Shown piece by piece: positions 17,419-27,100 of a stretch of 64,000 nt of DNA (its first letter is position 1; each line of letters begins with the position of its first letter). The notes under the pieces were generated by a model. That model ran no database searches, had not been told where the DNA came from, and saw only the letters and a list, made by a program, of their open reading frames with translations. The stretch comes from CAYVAP01 sp964343195 (lineage in GTDB: Bacteria > Bacteroidota > Bacteroidia > J057), in NCBI GenBank assembly GCA_964343195.1, contig CAYFIR010000006.1, positions 62,001 to 126,000 on the forward strand, written 5' to 3'. A program made the translations under genes and the position numbers.

Positions 17419-18144
17419 ATGGGAAACAAGCGCGTTCGATTTTCTGACATCATCATCCATGAGGATGATTCCGTTTTGTTGGTCAACAAGCCTGAGGGAA
17501 TGGCGAGCCTGGATGACAAGAGTGAGGAGAACCTGAACTTCATGGCCAAGCAGTACAACCCCGACCTGCAACTGGCTCACCGCCTCGATAAGTTGACCTC
17601 GGGTATCCTGTTAATGGCCAAGACCCCCGAGGTATACCGTCATCTGGCCATGCAGTTTCAGAACCGGGCCGTGCGCAAGGAGTACCTGGCCCTGGTGAAT
17701 GGAGTACACCATTTTGATGACTTTCATGTCACGCTGCCCCTGCTGGTAACTACCAACAAAAAGGTATTGATCAGCAAAAGTGATGGCAAGCGTGCCGAGA
17801 CGATTTTCAACGTGGAGAAAATATACCGGCATTGCACTCTACTGCGCTGCCAGCCAGTTACGGGCCGGATGCACCAGATCCGGGTACACCTCTCGGCAAG
17901 CAACGCCCCGATTGTTGGGGATTCTCTCTATGGCGGAGCCGACCTGATGCTGTCCGAGATCAAACGAAAGTATGTACCTAGCGGTCGAAAAGACGAGGAG
18001 CGTCCCATCAACCATGGTTTCCTGCTTCATGCCCAGCGACTTGCCTTTTCCCATCCCGAAACAGAGGAGGAGGTCACTTATGAGGCCCCCTTATCCAAAA
18101 ACTTCGCAACTTCACTCAAGGTGTTGGATAAGTGGGATCAGTAA
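17419..18144 (+). CDS. RluA family pseudouridine synthase
   Basis: A 241-residue rRNA/tRNA pseudouridine synthase. The catalytic motif HRLDKLTSGILLMAKT holds Asp57. Other family motifs are RAVRKEYLALV, GKRAETIFNV, the C-terminal TGRMHQIRVHLS and PIVGDSLYGG. The N-terminus starts directly with the catalytic domain (FSDIIIHEDDSVLLVNKPEG) and there is no S4 domain, as in the short RluA/RluC-like subgroup. The exact uridine modified cannot be predicted. It has its own promoter with a nearly leaderless start. Confidence 0.9.
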   Translation: MGNKRVRFSDIIIHEDDSVLLVNKPEGMASLDDKSEENLNFMAKQYNPDLQLAHRLDKLTSGILLMAKTPEVYRHLAMQFQNRAVRKEYLALVNGVHHFDDFHVTLPLLVTTNKKVLISKSDGKRAETIFNVEKIYRHCTLLRCQPVTGRMHQIRVHLSASNAPIVGDSLYGGADLMLSEIKRKYVPSGRKDEERPINHGFLLHAQRLAFSHPETEEEVTYEAPLSKNFATSLKVLDKWDQ

Positions 18145-18380
18145 GATTGTGCTGATATTTTGTTGAACCATTTTCTATTACATACACAGCATTCCTGACC
18201 CTGTCCCTGAGATGGAGCAGATGGGTGAATGATATATGTTCTTGGTAGTCAGGTGCTACCATATTTACTCTTGTCTGAATGCCGTTTATTAGCTGCCTTC
18301 TGATTCCTGAAACTTGCAGGTGAGGAAACAGCAGATGGTTTCGCGTACTACTACCACAACTCGTTAAACTCCCTATTGGT

Positions 18381-20816
18381 ATGGAAAAGCTACACATCAA
18401 AACTCTACTGGCCTTGATTATGGCCTTTTCCTTCGGCCTTTTATTTGCTGAGGATGAACCCACGCAGAACCTGAGAGGACAGGTCATAGATCAGGAGTCC
18501 CGTCAGCCTCTGGTAGGGGCCAAGGTAGTGATAATGCGGAATGCAGAGCTTCTCGCTGGTGCTCAGACCGATAGCCTGGGAAAATTTTTCTTTGAAGCGC
18601 TCCCTTTGGGTGCCGTTATCCTGGAAGTAAGCTACTATGGCTACGGAAAATATCGCAAAGACAATCTCTATCTGACCGCAGCCCGTGAGGAAATCCAGAA
18701 CATTGAGATGATTTCGGAAAGTGTGGAGATAGACGGTGTTGAAATCGTATACCAGACGGTACCCAATGCTCCCATCAACAAGATGCAGGTGGCCAGCTCT
18801 CGCTCTTTCACGCCTGAGTTAGGTAAAAAAGCCGCGGGTGCCGTAGATGATCCCAGTCGCCTGGTCATGGGATTTCCCGGAGTGCAGGGCCCCCAGGATA
18901 ATAACAGCGACCTGGTCATACGTGGCAACTCTCCCGTGGGACTGTTATGGCGCCTGGAAGGCATAGACATCGCCAACCCCAACCACTTTGCCCGCAAGGG
19001 TAGCTCTGGCGGGGGAATCACCATCCTGAGTGCCCAGGTATTGGGCGAATCGGATTTCTCTACCGGAGCCTGGTCTGCGGAGTATGGCAATGCCTTTTCC
19101 GGGGTGATGGACCTCCGATTTCGCAAGGGTAATTCCAACGCCTTTCAGGGACGTGGGAAATTCTCCCTGTTGGGAATTGAAGCTGCTGTAGAAGGGCCGT
19201 TGGGCAAGAACAGCAACAGCTCCTACCTGATCAACTATCGCTATTCCACGCTGGGAATCCTGAGTGCCATGGGATTTCGTTTGGTTGACCCCCGGGTCGG
19301 AAATACTTACCAGGACTTGAGCTTTAACTTCTTCTTCCCCCTCAAAAACAACAAGACCTTTGTCTCGGTCTTTGGGGTGGGAGGCTATAGTGTGGAGCTA
19401 TGGGATGCCATCGAGGACTCGTTGACCTGGAGTCGGGACTATCGCACGACGACGGATTTTATCACCCGTACCGGAGTCACTGGAGTTACCCTGAGCCACA
19501 ATATCGACCAAAACTCCTATCTCAAGGCTGTCGTGGCGGTTACGGGTAGCCGGGTGGTGGACGATGATGACACGCTGGATGTAAGTGGGCTACAGCCATT
19601 GCGTCCCTTTACTCCCAATTCGCTGGACATCGTGGAGCCATTGTTAGAGACCAAAAGTCCCTGGGATGAAGAAGACTACCGCGACTGGCGCATTTCCACA
19701 CATGTATTCTATAACCGAAAGTTAGGCGATATTGGGTCATTCAGGGTGGGGGCTCTTGCGACACAGATCAATTTCTCTTTCCAGCAGAATCGGCAAATTG
19801 ATCCTACTACCACTACCCTTACTCCAATTTTGGGTGGAGAAGGCGGCTCCCAACTATTACAGGGCTATTCTCAGTTCTCATTCCGTCCTGGCAGGTGGGT
19901 CATCAACCCCGGTGTGCATGCCATGTACCTGGCTTTGAATGGCAAGGCCGTAGTCGATCCACGACTCTCCATTAAATATAGATTGTCAGAGCGGCATTCT
20001 GCCTATGCTGCCTATGGCCTGCATAGCTCGATATTGCCCCTTGGGAATTACTTCACAGAGGTGGACGGCGAGCAGGTCAATCGCGACCTGGACATGATCC
20101 GATCCAATCACATTGTAGGAGGTCTTGAGATGATCCTGGGGACCAACAAGGATTACAAAGTCGTGCTTGAAGGGTACTATCAGCAGATGGACAATGTGCC
20201 CGTGGTTGACAATGCGGATAGCACCTTCTGGTTGTTGAACCTTCGCGATGGGTATGCAACATCAGACCTGGTGAGTGAAGGAAAGGGATACAACTATGGG
20301 GTAGATCTCTCGCTTGAACGCAGCTTCCGAAATGGAGCATTCTTCCTGATTTCTGGTTCGGTGTATAATTCCCAGTTCAGCACACTCTATGGAGGGGGGG
20401 ATACCCTGTTTAACACCCGATACAACGGCAACTATAGCATCAGTGCCATGGCCAGCAAGGAGTGGGGATTAGGGGCTCCTGGAAATATTTTTCAGATCAG
20501 TACCCGTGTCATTTCTAATGGCGGCCTGCGCTATTCCCCTGGTGATGTGGAACTGTCAAGAGCGGCTGGTTACCTGGTGCCTATTCCTTCTCAAACCTAC
20601 TCCATGCGGGTAGGACACTACTTCCGCATCGATGGCAAGGCCAGCTATCGATTCAACACCAAAAACGGTCGTACCTGGCTGGTGCACATTGAGGCACAAA
20701 ACTTTATCAATCGCCTTAACCGACGCGACCTGATCTGGGATGCAGGGCTGGATGATTTCCGGTTCCGGTATCAGGCTGGCATCATCCCCAACATCGGACT
20801 ACAAATGGACTTTTAG
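18381..20816 (+). CDS. TonB-dependent receptor with carboxypeptidase-like N-terminal domain
   Basis: An 811-residue outer-membrane receptor. The signal peptide covers roughly residues 1-23. A CarboxypepD-regulatory-like beta domain follows (LRGQVIDQESRQPLVGAKVV, to about 115), then a plug domain with the typical VDDPSRLVMGFPGVQG, LVIRGNSPVGLLWRLEGIDI and GDF-like ESDFSTGAWSAEYGNAFSG motifs. A 22-strand barrel fills the rest, ending in an aromatic residue (GLQMDF). It is shorter than SusC (about 1000 residues) and lacks a SusD partner, so it belongs to the non-SUS TonB receptors of Bacteroidota. The ligand is unknown. It has no obvious operon partner. Confidence 0.87.
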   Translation: MEKLHIKTLLALIMAFSFGLLFAEDEPTQNLRGQVIDQESRQPLVGAKVVIMRNAELLAGAQTDSLGKFFFEALPLGAVILEVSYYGYGKYRKDNLYLTAAREEIQNIEMISESVEIDGVEIVYQTVPNAPINKMQVASSRSFTPELGKKAAGAVDDPSRLVMGFPGVQGPQDNNSDLVIRGNSPVGLLWRLEGIDIANPNHFARKGSSGGGITILSAQVLGESDFSTGAWSAEYGNAFSGVMDLRFRKGNSNAFQGRGKFSLLGIEAAVEGPLGKNSNSSYLINYRYSTLGILSAMGFRLVDPRVGNTYQDLSFNFFFPLKNNKTFVSVFGVGGYSVELWDAIEDSLTWSRDYRTTTDFITRTGVTGVTLSHNIDQNSYLKAVVAVTGSRVVDDDDTLDVSGLQPLRPFTPNSLDIVEPLLETKSPWDEEDYRDWRISTHVFYNRKLGDIGSFRVGALATQINFSFQQNRQIDPTTTTLTPILGGEGGSQLLQGYSQFSFRPGRWVINPGVHAMYLALNGKAVVDPRLSIKYRLSERHSAYAAYGLHSSILPLGNYFTEVDGEQVNRDLDMIRSNHIVGGLEMILGTNKDYKVVLEGYYQQMDNVPVVDNADSTFWLLNLRDGYATSDLVSEGKGYNYGVDLSLERSFRNGAFFLISGSVYNSQFSTLYGGGDTLFNTRYNGNYSISAMASKEWGLGAPGNIFQISTRVISNGGLRYSPGDVELSRAAGYLVPIPSQTYSMRVGHYFRIDGKASYRFNTKNGRTWLVHIEAQNFINRLNRRDLIWDAGLDDFRFRYQAGIIPNIGLQMDF

Positions 20817-21191
20817 TGTAAAGGTGAACGGTTGAAGGGGGTAAAGTTGAAAGAGCTGACACTCCCTCAATCCAGCTTTGCCAGGAATCAAATGGGATTG
20901 TCCTTTTCAAATGGAAGGGCAATCCTTTATTTTGGGTGCAACTCAACATGTCGTTTACCCACAAATCCCGGATTCCGGTTCATCGGAAGAACTCGAAGGC
21001 TTGTCCTGAGCCCGTCGGAGTAACACAAAGTTCTGTTTTCTCCTTTGCGACCATCGCGTCCTAACTTTGCGTCTTTGCGGTTGAACCCTATTTGCCAGCG
21101 GATGCGACAAAATGAGATGCATCCTTTATTTTTAGGAGCTGAATAAGAAATACCACTTTTTCCTTTACGCCTCAGATTACGATCCCTCCCA
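20817..21191. other. intergenic region with degenerate repeat-like sequence
   Basis: No gene is supported in these 375 bp. Two stretches look like dispersed intergenic repeats: CTTGTCCTGAGCCCGTCGGA around 21001-21020, and a TTTGCG-rich segment around 21045-21085 (three TTTGCG copies). The phrase ATCCTTTATTTT occurs twice (about 20924 and 21121), about 200 bp apart. Confidence 0.4.
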
Positions 21192-22238
21192 ATGCCCCAG
21201 TCCCAAACCATGCTGCACCATGCCTGTCCCCGTTGCGGGTCCGGACTGCGATATACAGGAGGCCGAAACAAACTGGAATGCGGAAAGTGCGGATACAACC
21301 GGGTGCTGGGCAGGCACAGCGATCAGGTGGATCACCATCCACTCAAAGCGGGAGTAAAACTCAAAAAGTTTGATCGTGGGCTGGATGGGAATTTCAAGAG
21401 CATGACCTGTGGAGGATGCGAGACAACCTTTGCCCATGATGCGGACCAGCCACCAGGCCGCTGCCCATACTGCCACTCAGAGGAACTGGAAGAAAGCTCC
21501 CGACACAATGAAGTTATTACGCCTTCAGGTCTGATCCCGTTTATGGTTTCACGGCAGACAGCTCAGGCTCAGCTTGCTGCGGAGCTAAACAGTTGGTTCC
21601 TGGCTGAAGGCCTGAGGAAACTGCTGCAACCAGATGAAATGCAGGGCGTTTACATGCCCTACTTTCTGTATGATGCCCTGACAAGAAGTAGCTGGCGTGC
21701 CGAATCGGGGTTCAGGGTGGTCAAACTGATCAAGGACACCCCCGTGGATCAACTCTCCTGGGAGAGCACAGGGGGATATTATGAACATTTTTTTGAAGGA
21801 GTTTCCATCCCTTTTACCATGGGGATCGACGACCTGGAGGGCATCCTCCCTTTTGACCTGGGACAACTCGTTCCGTACGATCCCCGCTTTCTCAAAAGTT
21901 TTACCACTGAGCTATATCAGGTAGATGAAGTCGCCACCTTTGGTCAGGCTGACGCCATGATGAGCGATTCGATCAAAGAGGAAGTCCTGAAGCGCGCACC
22001 AGGAAAGGAGCAACGTGCCATGAAGATCACCAGTGAGAAGTTTGCGCTCGGATTCAGGCATGTGCTGGTCCCCGTCTGGATCGGCGTGTTTCATTATCGG
22101 GGCGAAATGTTTCAGTACCTGATCAATGGGCAAACCGGCGAAATGGTGGGGGAGCATCCCCTGTCGACTCCGCGAATGCTGGCCGCCGTAGGGGGAGGGG
22201 TAGGTGTCCTGACCTTGCTGACTCTCCTTTTGGGGTGA
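21192..22238 (+). CDS. zinc-ribbon protein with C-terminal membrane anchor
   Basis: A 348-residue protein. Two zinc-binding modules are visible: CPRC...CGKC (Cys12/15/30/33, a TFIIB/rubredoxin-like ribbon) and CGGC...CPYC at about residues 74-95. The central 200 residues are a mixed alpha/beta region (FMVSRQTAQAQLAAEL, YMPYFLYDALTRSSWRAESG). A single hydrophobic helix (MLAAVGGGVGVLTLLTLLLG) ends the protein and would anchor it in the membrane with the ribbons in the cytoplasm. Such proteins are often mislabelled as primosomal protein N' or helicase; there is no helicase motif here. Function is unknown. An alternative start lies at 21210 (MLHHACPRC). Confidence 0.78.
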   Translation: MPQSQTMLHHACPRCGSGLRYTGGRNKLECGKCGYNRVLGRHSDQVDHHPLKAGVKLKKFDRGLDGNFKSMTCGGCETTFAHDADQPPGRCPYCHSEELEESSRHNEVITPSGLIPFMVSRQTAQAQLAAELNSWFLAEGLRKLLQPDEMQGVYMPYFLYDALTRSSWRAESGFRVVKLIKDTPVDQLSWESTGGYYEHFFEGVSIPFTMGIDDLEGILPFDLGQLVPYDPRFLKSFTTELYQVDEVATFGQADAMMSDSIKEEVLKRAPGKEQRAMKITSEKFALGFRHVLVPVWIGVFHYRGEMFQYLINGQTGEMVGEHPLSTPRMLAAVGGGVGVLTLLTLLLG

Positions 22239-22473
22239 TTTTTTGCCTAAACCCTTACTTTGATCTATTGCGTTGAAATTTTTCCAAAAAGAAACTATCT
22301 TGATAGGGATACTTTTTGGCCCCTTTGGGATAACGGAAGGTCAGGGCCACAATCCTGGATGCTGTTTCCCTTCCACCCTTAATTACCACCAATCGCACAG
22401 GATCTTACATAGTTGGTCCACCCTGGTGTAAAACTTTGGCAGGAATAGAACAGTATTTGCAGAAGAGTTTACG

Positions 22474-23070
22474 TTGATTCGCAAACTGCGATCTATGCGA
22501 AAACATAATGGAATGAGGCCGCAGGATATACTGATCCTGCTTAAACTGGTATCACTTGGTGATACAAAGTGGCGTTACGCAGACGTTGCAAAGGCATTGT
22601 ACATCAGTCAGTCTGAAGTAGCAGAAGGGTTGCACCGCAACATGCAGGCCCGCCTGATAGCCCCAGATAAGCGAAGGGTATTTCGTTCTGCCCTGATGGA
22701 GTTTCTGACTCACGGGATCAAGTATGTGTTTCCCACAGAGCCGGGAGCTATCGTACGAGGGGTTCCCACCGCCCATTCTGCGGCTCCATTGAGTGACAGG
22801 ATCGCCGAAGGAGAAGAGTCCTATGTCTGGCCTTCTGATGAAGGAACGATGAGGGGGCAGGCCATTCAGCCCTTATATCCCACAACCGTAGCGGCCGCAT
22901 TGGCTGATCCGGAATTTTATAAACTACTGGCCCTTGTAGATGCGTTAAGAGTGGGAAAGGCTCGTGAACAGAAAATCGCAATAGAAGAACTAAGAAAAAG
23001 GATACAGGGAGATGTTTATTCACCGTACGAACCTAGCAGGATTGGAAACCGTAGCCCAGGGATTGGGTGA
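22474..23070 (+). CDS. winged-helix protein, probable antitoxin of the downstream nucleotidyltransferase
   Basis: A 198-residue protein with an N-terminal helix-turn-helix (residues about 14-70: MRPQDILILLKLVSLGDTKW, VAKALYISQSEVAEGLHR). A conserved domain follows with LTHGIKYVFPTEPGAIVRGV, YVWPSDEGTMRGQ and LALVDALRVGKAREQKIA. I recognise this as the MarR-like protein that precedes a specific family of nucleotidyltransferases in many bacteria, including soil actinobacteria and proteobacteria. The coding end overlaps the next gene by 59 bp, which is strong evidence for translational coupling. By analogy with AbiEi and MenA it is likely to bind its own promoter and to counteract the partner, but this is inference. 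Older annotations call it a MarR-family regulator. Confidence 0.78.
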   Translation: MIRKLRSMRKHNGMRPQDILILLKLVSLGDTKWRYADVAKALYISQSEVAEGLHRNMQARLIAPDKRRVFRSALMEFLTHGIKYVFPTEPGAIVRGVPTAHSAAPLSDRIAEGEESYVWPSDEGTMRGQAIQPLYPTTVAAALADPEFYKLLALVDALRVGKAREQKIAIEELRKRIQGDVYSPYEPSRIGNRSPGIG

Positions 23071-23725
23071 CTGGTTATCAAAAACAGCCTTCATCGGTGG
23101 GCAGGTGCTGGAAGTCTACAGGACTGATCCAGTGGCAGCCAGTATACGTCCATCCCGCGAGGTCGACTGCCTGGTCAGTGTGCCTGGAATGGGATTTATG
23201 CCTGAATGGGAAAAGTACCTCCAGGAAAGGGGATTTTCCCGGCATGATATGGCGAGTGAACTGGCGTTAGAATGGTCCTGCCAGGGGGTGGAGGTTCGGT
23301 TGGTACCTCTGTGGTCCGAGGGGGCTGGGTTTGAAAATAAATGGTTGGAAGAAGGCCTGTTTCATGCCAGATCTTTCACCCTGGAATCAGGTGTAAATAT
23401 TCGGGTATTCACCCCCGTTTATTTTGTCGCAGCCAAACTGGAAGCGCTGCTCCACCGTGGCTGGTACGACCTTCGTTCCAGTGAAGACTTTGAAGACCTG
23501 GTATTCCTGCTGGAAGCGAGACCTGAACTGCCCGATGAACTCGGGGCAGCCTTCTATGAAGTACGGGATTATATACGTGGAGTATTTGGACAATTGTTGC
23601 ACCACCCCGAACTGGAAGAGGCCCTGTACGGCATGCTACCCTTAAACTCTGGTGCAACCCGGATCAGTCGCATTCAGGCAAAAATGGAATCAATGTCCTT
23701 TTCTCAAATCAGTAGCCTGGCCTAA
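23012..23725 (+). CDS. AbiEii/MenT-like nucleotidyltransferase, probable toxin
   Basis: A 237-residue protein of the DNA polymerase-beta-like nucleotidyltransferase fold. The nucleotide loop is FIGGQVLEVY (Gly29, Gly30), and the metal-binding strand reads RPSREVDCLV (Glu50, Asp52). The third carboxylate position is GVEVRLVP (Glu94). VFTPVYFVAAKLEALLHRG and SSEDFEDLVFLLEARPEL are conserved helices of the family. In the relatives I know, the metal motifs read DVD and DVMP, so two Asp-to-Glu changes may affect activity here. The gene overlaps the winged-helix gene by 59 bp, a typical toxin-antitoxin or regulatory module layout. It could transfer nucleotides to tRNA or protein; this is not shown by the sequence. 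Confidence 0.78.
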   Translation: MFIHRTNLAGLETVAQGLGDWLSKTAFIGGQVLEVYRTDPVAASIRPSREVDCLVSVPGMGFMPEWEKYLQERGFSRHDMASELALEWSCQGVEVRLVPLWSEGAGFENKWLEEGLFHARSFTLESGVNIRVFTPVYFVAAKLEALLHRGWYDLRSSEDFEDLVFLLEARPELPDELGAAFYEVRDYIRGVFGQLLHHPELEEALYGMLPLNSGATRISRIQAKMESMSFSQISSLA

Positions 23726-23736
23726 CAGTTTAGGTG

Positions 23737-23767
23737 GTTGATCCCTGTGAAAAATGTAATACGTTTG
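23737..23767 (+). promoter_or_regulatory. perfect housekeeping promoter with no gene directly downstream
   Basis: GTTG (23737-23740), a 19-bp spacer, then TACGTTTG (23760-23767). This matches the Bacteroidota TTG-N19-TAnnTTTG consensus. Transcription should start near 23774. The next coding start is almost 390 bp further on, with a strong terminator in between. Confidence 0.65.
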
Positions 23768-23773
23768 GCTAAT

Positions 23774-23868
23774 TAATTCAGGAGTTGATTTTAGTTAAAC
23801 ATCCGCTCCTGCCAACCATGCGCCGGAACCAATTTGGAGAAAATCCAATGGGTTCCGGCGCTCTTCAT
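23774..23868 (+). ncRNA. candidate small RNA of about 95 nt
   Basis: The unit contains two hairpins and no ORF. The first is CAGGAG...CTCCTG (23779-23784 with 23806-23811). The second is the perfect 11-bp stem GCGCCGGAACC (23820-23830) with GGTTCCGGCGC (23851-23861), extended inside by TTGGA/TCCAA and followed by TCTTCATTTT, a good intrinsic terminator. The preceding promoter matches consensus. The hairpin could instead merely terminate the nucleotidyltransferase gene, which ends at 23725. No known RNA family is recognised. Confidence 0.45.
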
Positions 23869-23998
23869 TTTGTCGATAAAATGGTGTAGGTTGTCGTTTG
23901 GAGAGATTAAGTTTAAACAATATTTGAGAACCTTGGTTTAGAAATCGATTCTTTATAGGCTAGGAAATCGCAAAATGGGTATGTTTTACAAAAAATCG

Positions 23999-24016
23999 TA
24001 CTAATATACATTAGTA
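23999..24016. promoter_or_regulatory. palindrome in the susC upstream region
   Basis: TACTAAT-atac-ATTAGTA is a perfect 7-4-7 palindrome about 145 bp before the susC ATG, within a 290-bp AT-rich non-coding stretch. It could be an operator for a regulator of the Sus pair. No regulator gene lies nearby, and no consensus promoter was found between it and susC. Confidence 0.4.
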
Positions 24017-24159
24017 TTCTGAGGCAACCATTGATTGCGAAATACAGTTAGCCTATTACACATGTGTTCAAAATATCTCAGAGAGAAACAAAAATATAAA
24101 TCGCTTACTCGTTCTTTCTTCATGAGAATTTTTACTCGTTAAAACCAAACTTAAACTAC

Positions 24160-27100
24160 ATGAGACGCTTTCTACTTTTGCTGGTGGCCATTGGGCTATC
24201 AGCTAGCGCACTTATGGCCCAAACCACCATTTCCGGTACCGTTACTAACGCGGAGTCTGGTGAGCCAATCGAAGGTGTTGCGGTTCTCGTCAAGGGAACC
24301 ACAGTCGGAATGTTTACGGATTCTGAAGGCGTTTACCGCCTGGAAGTTCCTAGTGGAAACTCTACCATCATCTTCACCTACGTAAACCGAAAAACGGTTG
24401 AGGAAGTGATTGGTGGTCGCAGCGTGATTAACGTGGCCATGGTAGAGGAAGTCAAAGAGATTGGTGAGGTAGTCGTAACTGGTTACCGCTCATTCTCTCA
24501 GGAAAAGTCCAGTGTGTCTTCATCATCCATTTCTGCTGAGAACATCACCAACCGGCCTAACCCCAGTGTGGTTCAAACACTATCTGGTCAGATCCCTGGT
24601 CTGAGCATTAGTACAGGCAGTGGTCAGCCTGGTGCCAACTCCGTGGTAAACATTCGTGGACGCTCATCTATCAATGGTGACACTGAGCCACTGTTTATCA
24701 TCGATGGCGCCCCAGTAGATCAGGACAACTTCCGTTCTCTGAACCCCAACGAGATCGAGTCTGTAACCGTGCTGAAAGATGCCGCTGCTACCGCTATCTA
24801 TGGTAACCGTGGTGCAAACGGTGTAATTGTAATTGAGACTAAAGGTGGTGGCTACAACTCTCCACTGGAAGTTACCTACACCTACTCACACATCCGGAGC
24901 ACGCTTCAGGATAATGACTATGATCTGATGGATTCTCGTCAGCAGTTGACGCTAGAGCGTGATTACAGCGACATCATCGGTGCCAACCGTGGACTCGGTG
25001 GAGGGCGTACAGACGCCCAGATCGACTCCATTGCAGCCATCAAGGATACCGACTGGCCCAGCTATTTCTTCCGTACCGCTGTAGGTAACAACCACAACGT
25101 TCAGATTCGTCGCGGTACTTCAAACACCTCTACCTATCTGTCTGTAGGGTACCTGGATCAGGAAGGTATCCTCCTGAACTCAAGCCTTCAGCGTGCCAAC
25201 CTGCGTGGTAACATCACTGGCCGCAGTGATGACAACAAGTTCAACTACACCGCTAACCTGTCATTGAACTTCTCCACCACCAATGAGGATAACTCTATTG
25301 GTACCAGTGGTATCAACCGTAACCCAGTACTGGCTGCCTATCAGTCTGTACCCTGGGTAACACCTGATGACTATGTAGATGGAGCTACTCTGCTCTCACC
25401 TCTGTCCTTTGCGAACACTCCGCTGTTCATCATGGACCGCCTGAATACCTATACTTACAAGGAGGATGAACTGCGTCTGATCTCAACTCTGAGCGCCAGC
25501 TATGAGATCGTTGATGGTCTGACCATCGGTACACGTGCCAGCGGTGACTTCCTGAATGAGTACAGAACTCAGGCTGAGGCATCTGAGTCTTTCAACGCAT
25601 TGCTGTTTGGTGGTCGCCGTCCAGACGCTGGTTTCCAGACCATGCGTAACCGCCGTGACTTCCTGTTCAACCAGGTTACCAACCTGAGCTATGACAACAC
25701 CTTTGGCAAGCACTCTATCGCTGGTGGTCTCTTCACCGAGTACTTCCGTGCCTTCCAGGATATCTTTGGTGTAGTAGCTGAAGGTCTTGATCCCAAGACA
25801 TTTGCCCCTGGTGATGCATCAGGTTACGTAGGAGACAATCCTGAGAATGACTTCTATGTGGATGATGCCTTTGGTAACATCGCCCGTGCAGGTCTGTTCT
25901 CTTACTTTGCCCAGGCTGACTACGACTATGATACCCGTTATGGTATTTCTGGTACCATCCGTCGTGATGCCTCTTCCCGCTTTGCAGAGACCAATCGCTG
26001 GGGTACTTTCTTTGCCGTAGCTGGTCGCTGGAACATCCACAACGAGCCTTTTGCTGCCGGTCTTCCATTTGACCTGTTGAAACTGCGTGCCTCTTACGGT
26101 ACCAATGGTAACCAGGACCTTTCTGGTGGAGGATACTTTGCTGACCTGACCCTGACCCGCTCGCTCTATGCAACTGGTGGTGGTTATGGAGGAGGCAATG
26201 CACTGCTGTTGGCACAGATTGGTAACAGCGACCTGCGTTGGGAGCAAATCGCCCAAACAAACGTTGGTATTGACTTTGAGACCCTGCGTGGTCGCCTGCG
26301 TGGTAGTGTTGATGCCTATATCAAAACTACAACCGACCTCTTCATTGACCTGCCCATCTCTGCTGTCAATGCACAGACTGCGATTCGGACCAACATCGGT
26401 TCTCTACAAAACCGTGGACTTGAATTCCAGCTTAGCTATGACATCACCAATGGTGTTGACCTGGGAGGACTGTTGATCAATGTGTATGCCATCGGAGCTT
26501 ACAACAAACAGGAAATCCTGGACCTGGGTCTTGGACGTGAGGAAATCATCAGTGATGGTTCTACCAGCCTGCGAGTTGGAGGAAAGCTAAGTGAATATTA
26601 CATCTATCGCTATGCTGGGGTGAACCCAGAGAATGGTAACGCATTGTACCTCGATGTTGATGGAAACGAAACTGAAACACCAAACGTGGATACCGACCGC
26701 GTATGGATGGACCAGAACATCTTCCCTGACTGGCAGGGTAGCTTTGGTCTGAATATCGAGATCAAAGGATTCTACATCAATTCTCAGTTCAACTACGTAA
26801 CCGGAGTTGATCGTTTTGACTTTGACCTTTCAGGATTCCAAAACCCTGGCAACATTGGTCAGTTCCGTCATTCCACCGATGTCCTGGATTCCTGGTCAGA
26901 GGACAATACCGATGGTACCCTGCCTGCTTTGACAGCAGCCAACAATACCTACAACCTCTCTGGCACCAGCTCTCGCTTCCTGACAAATGCAGACTTCCTG
27001 CGTCTACGTTTCATCAACGTTGGATATTCTTTGCCAGAGACCGTACTGAACAGCCTCAAAATGCGTGAGCTGTCTGTATTCTTCTCTGCTGAGAACCTGG

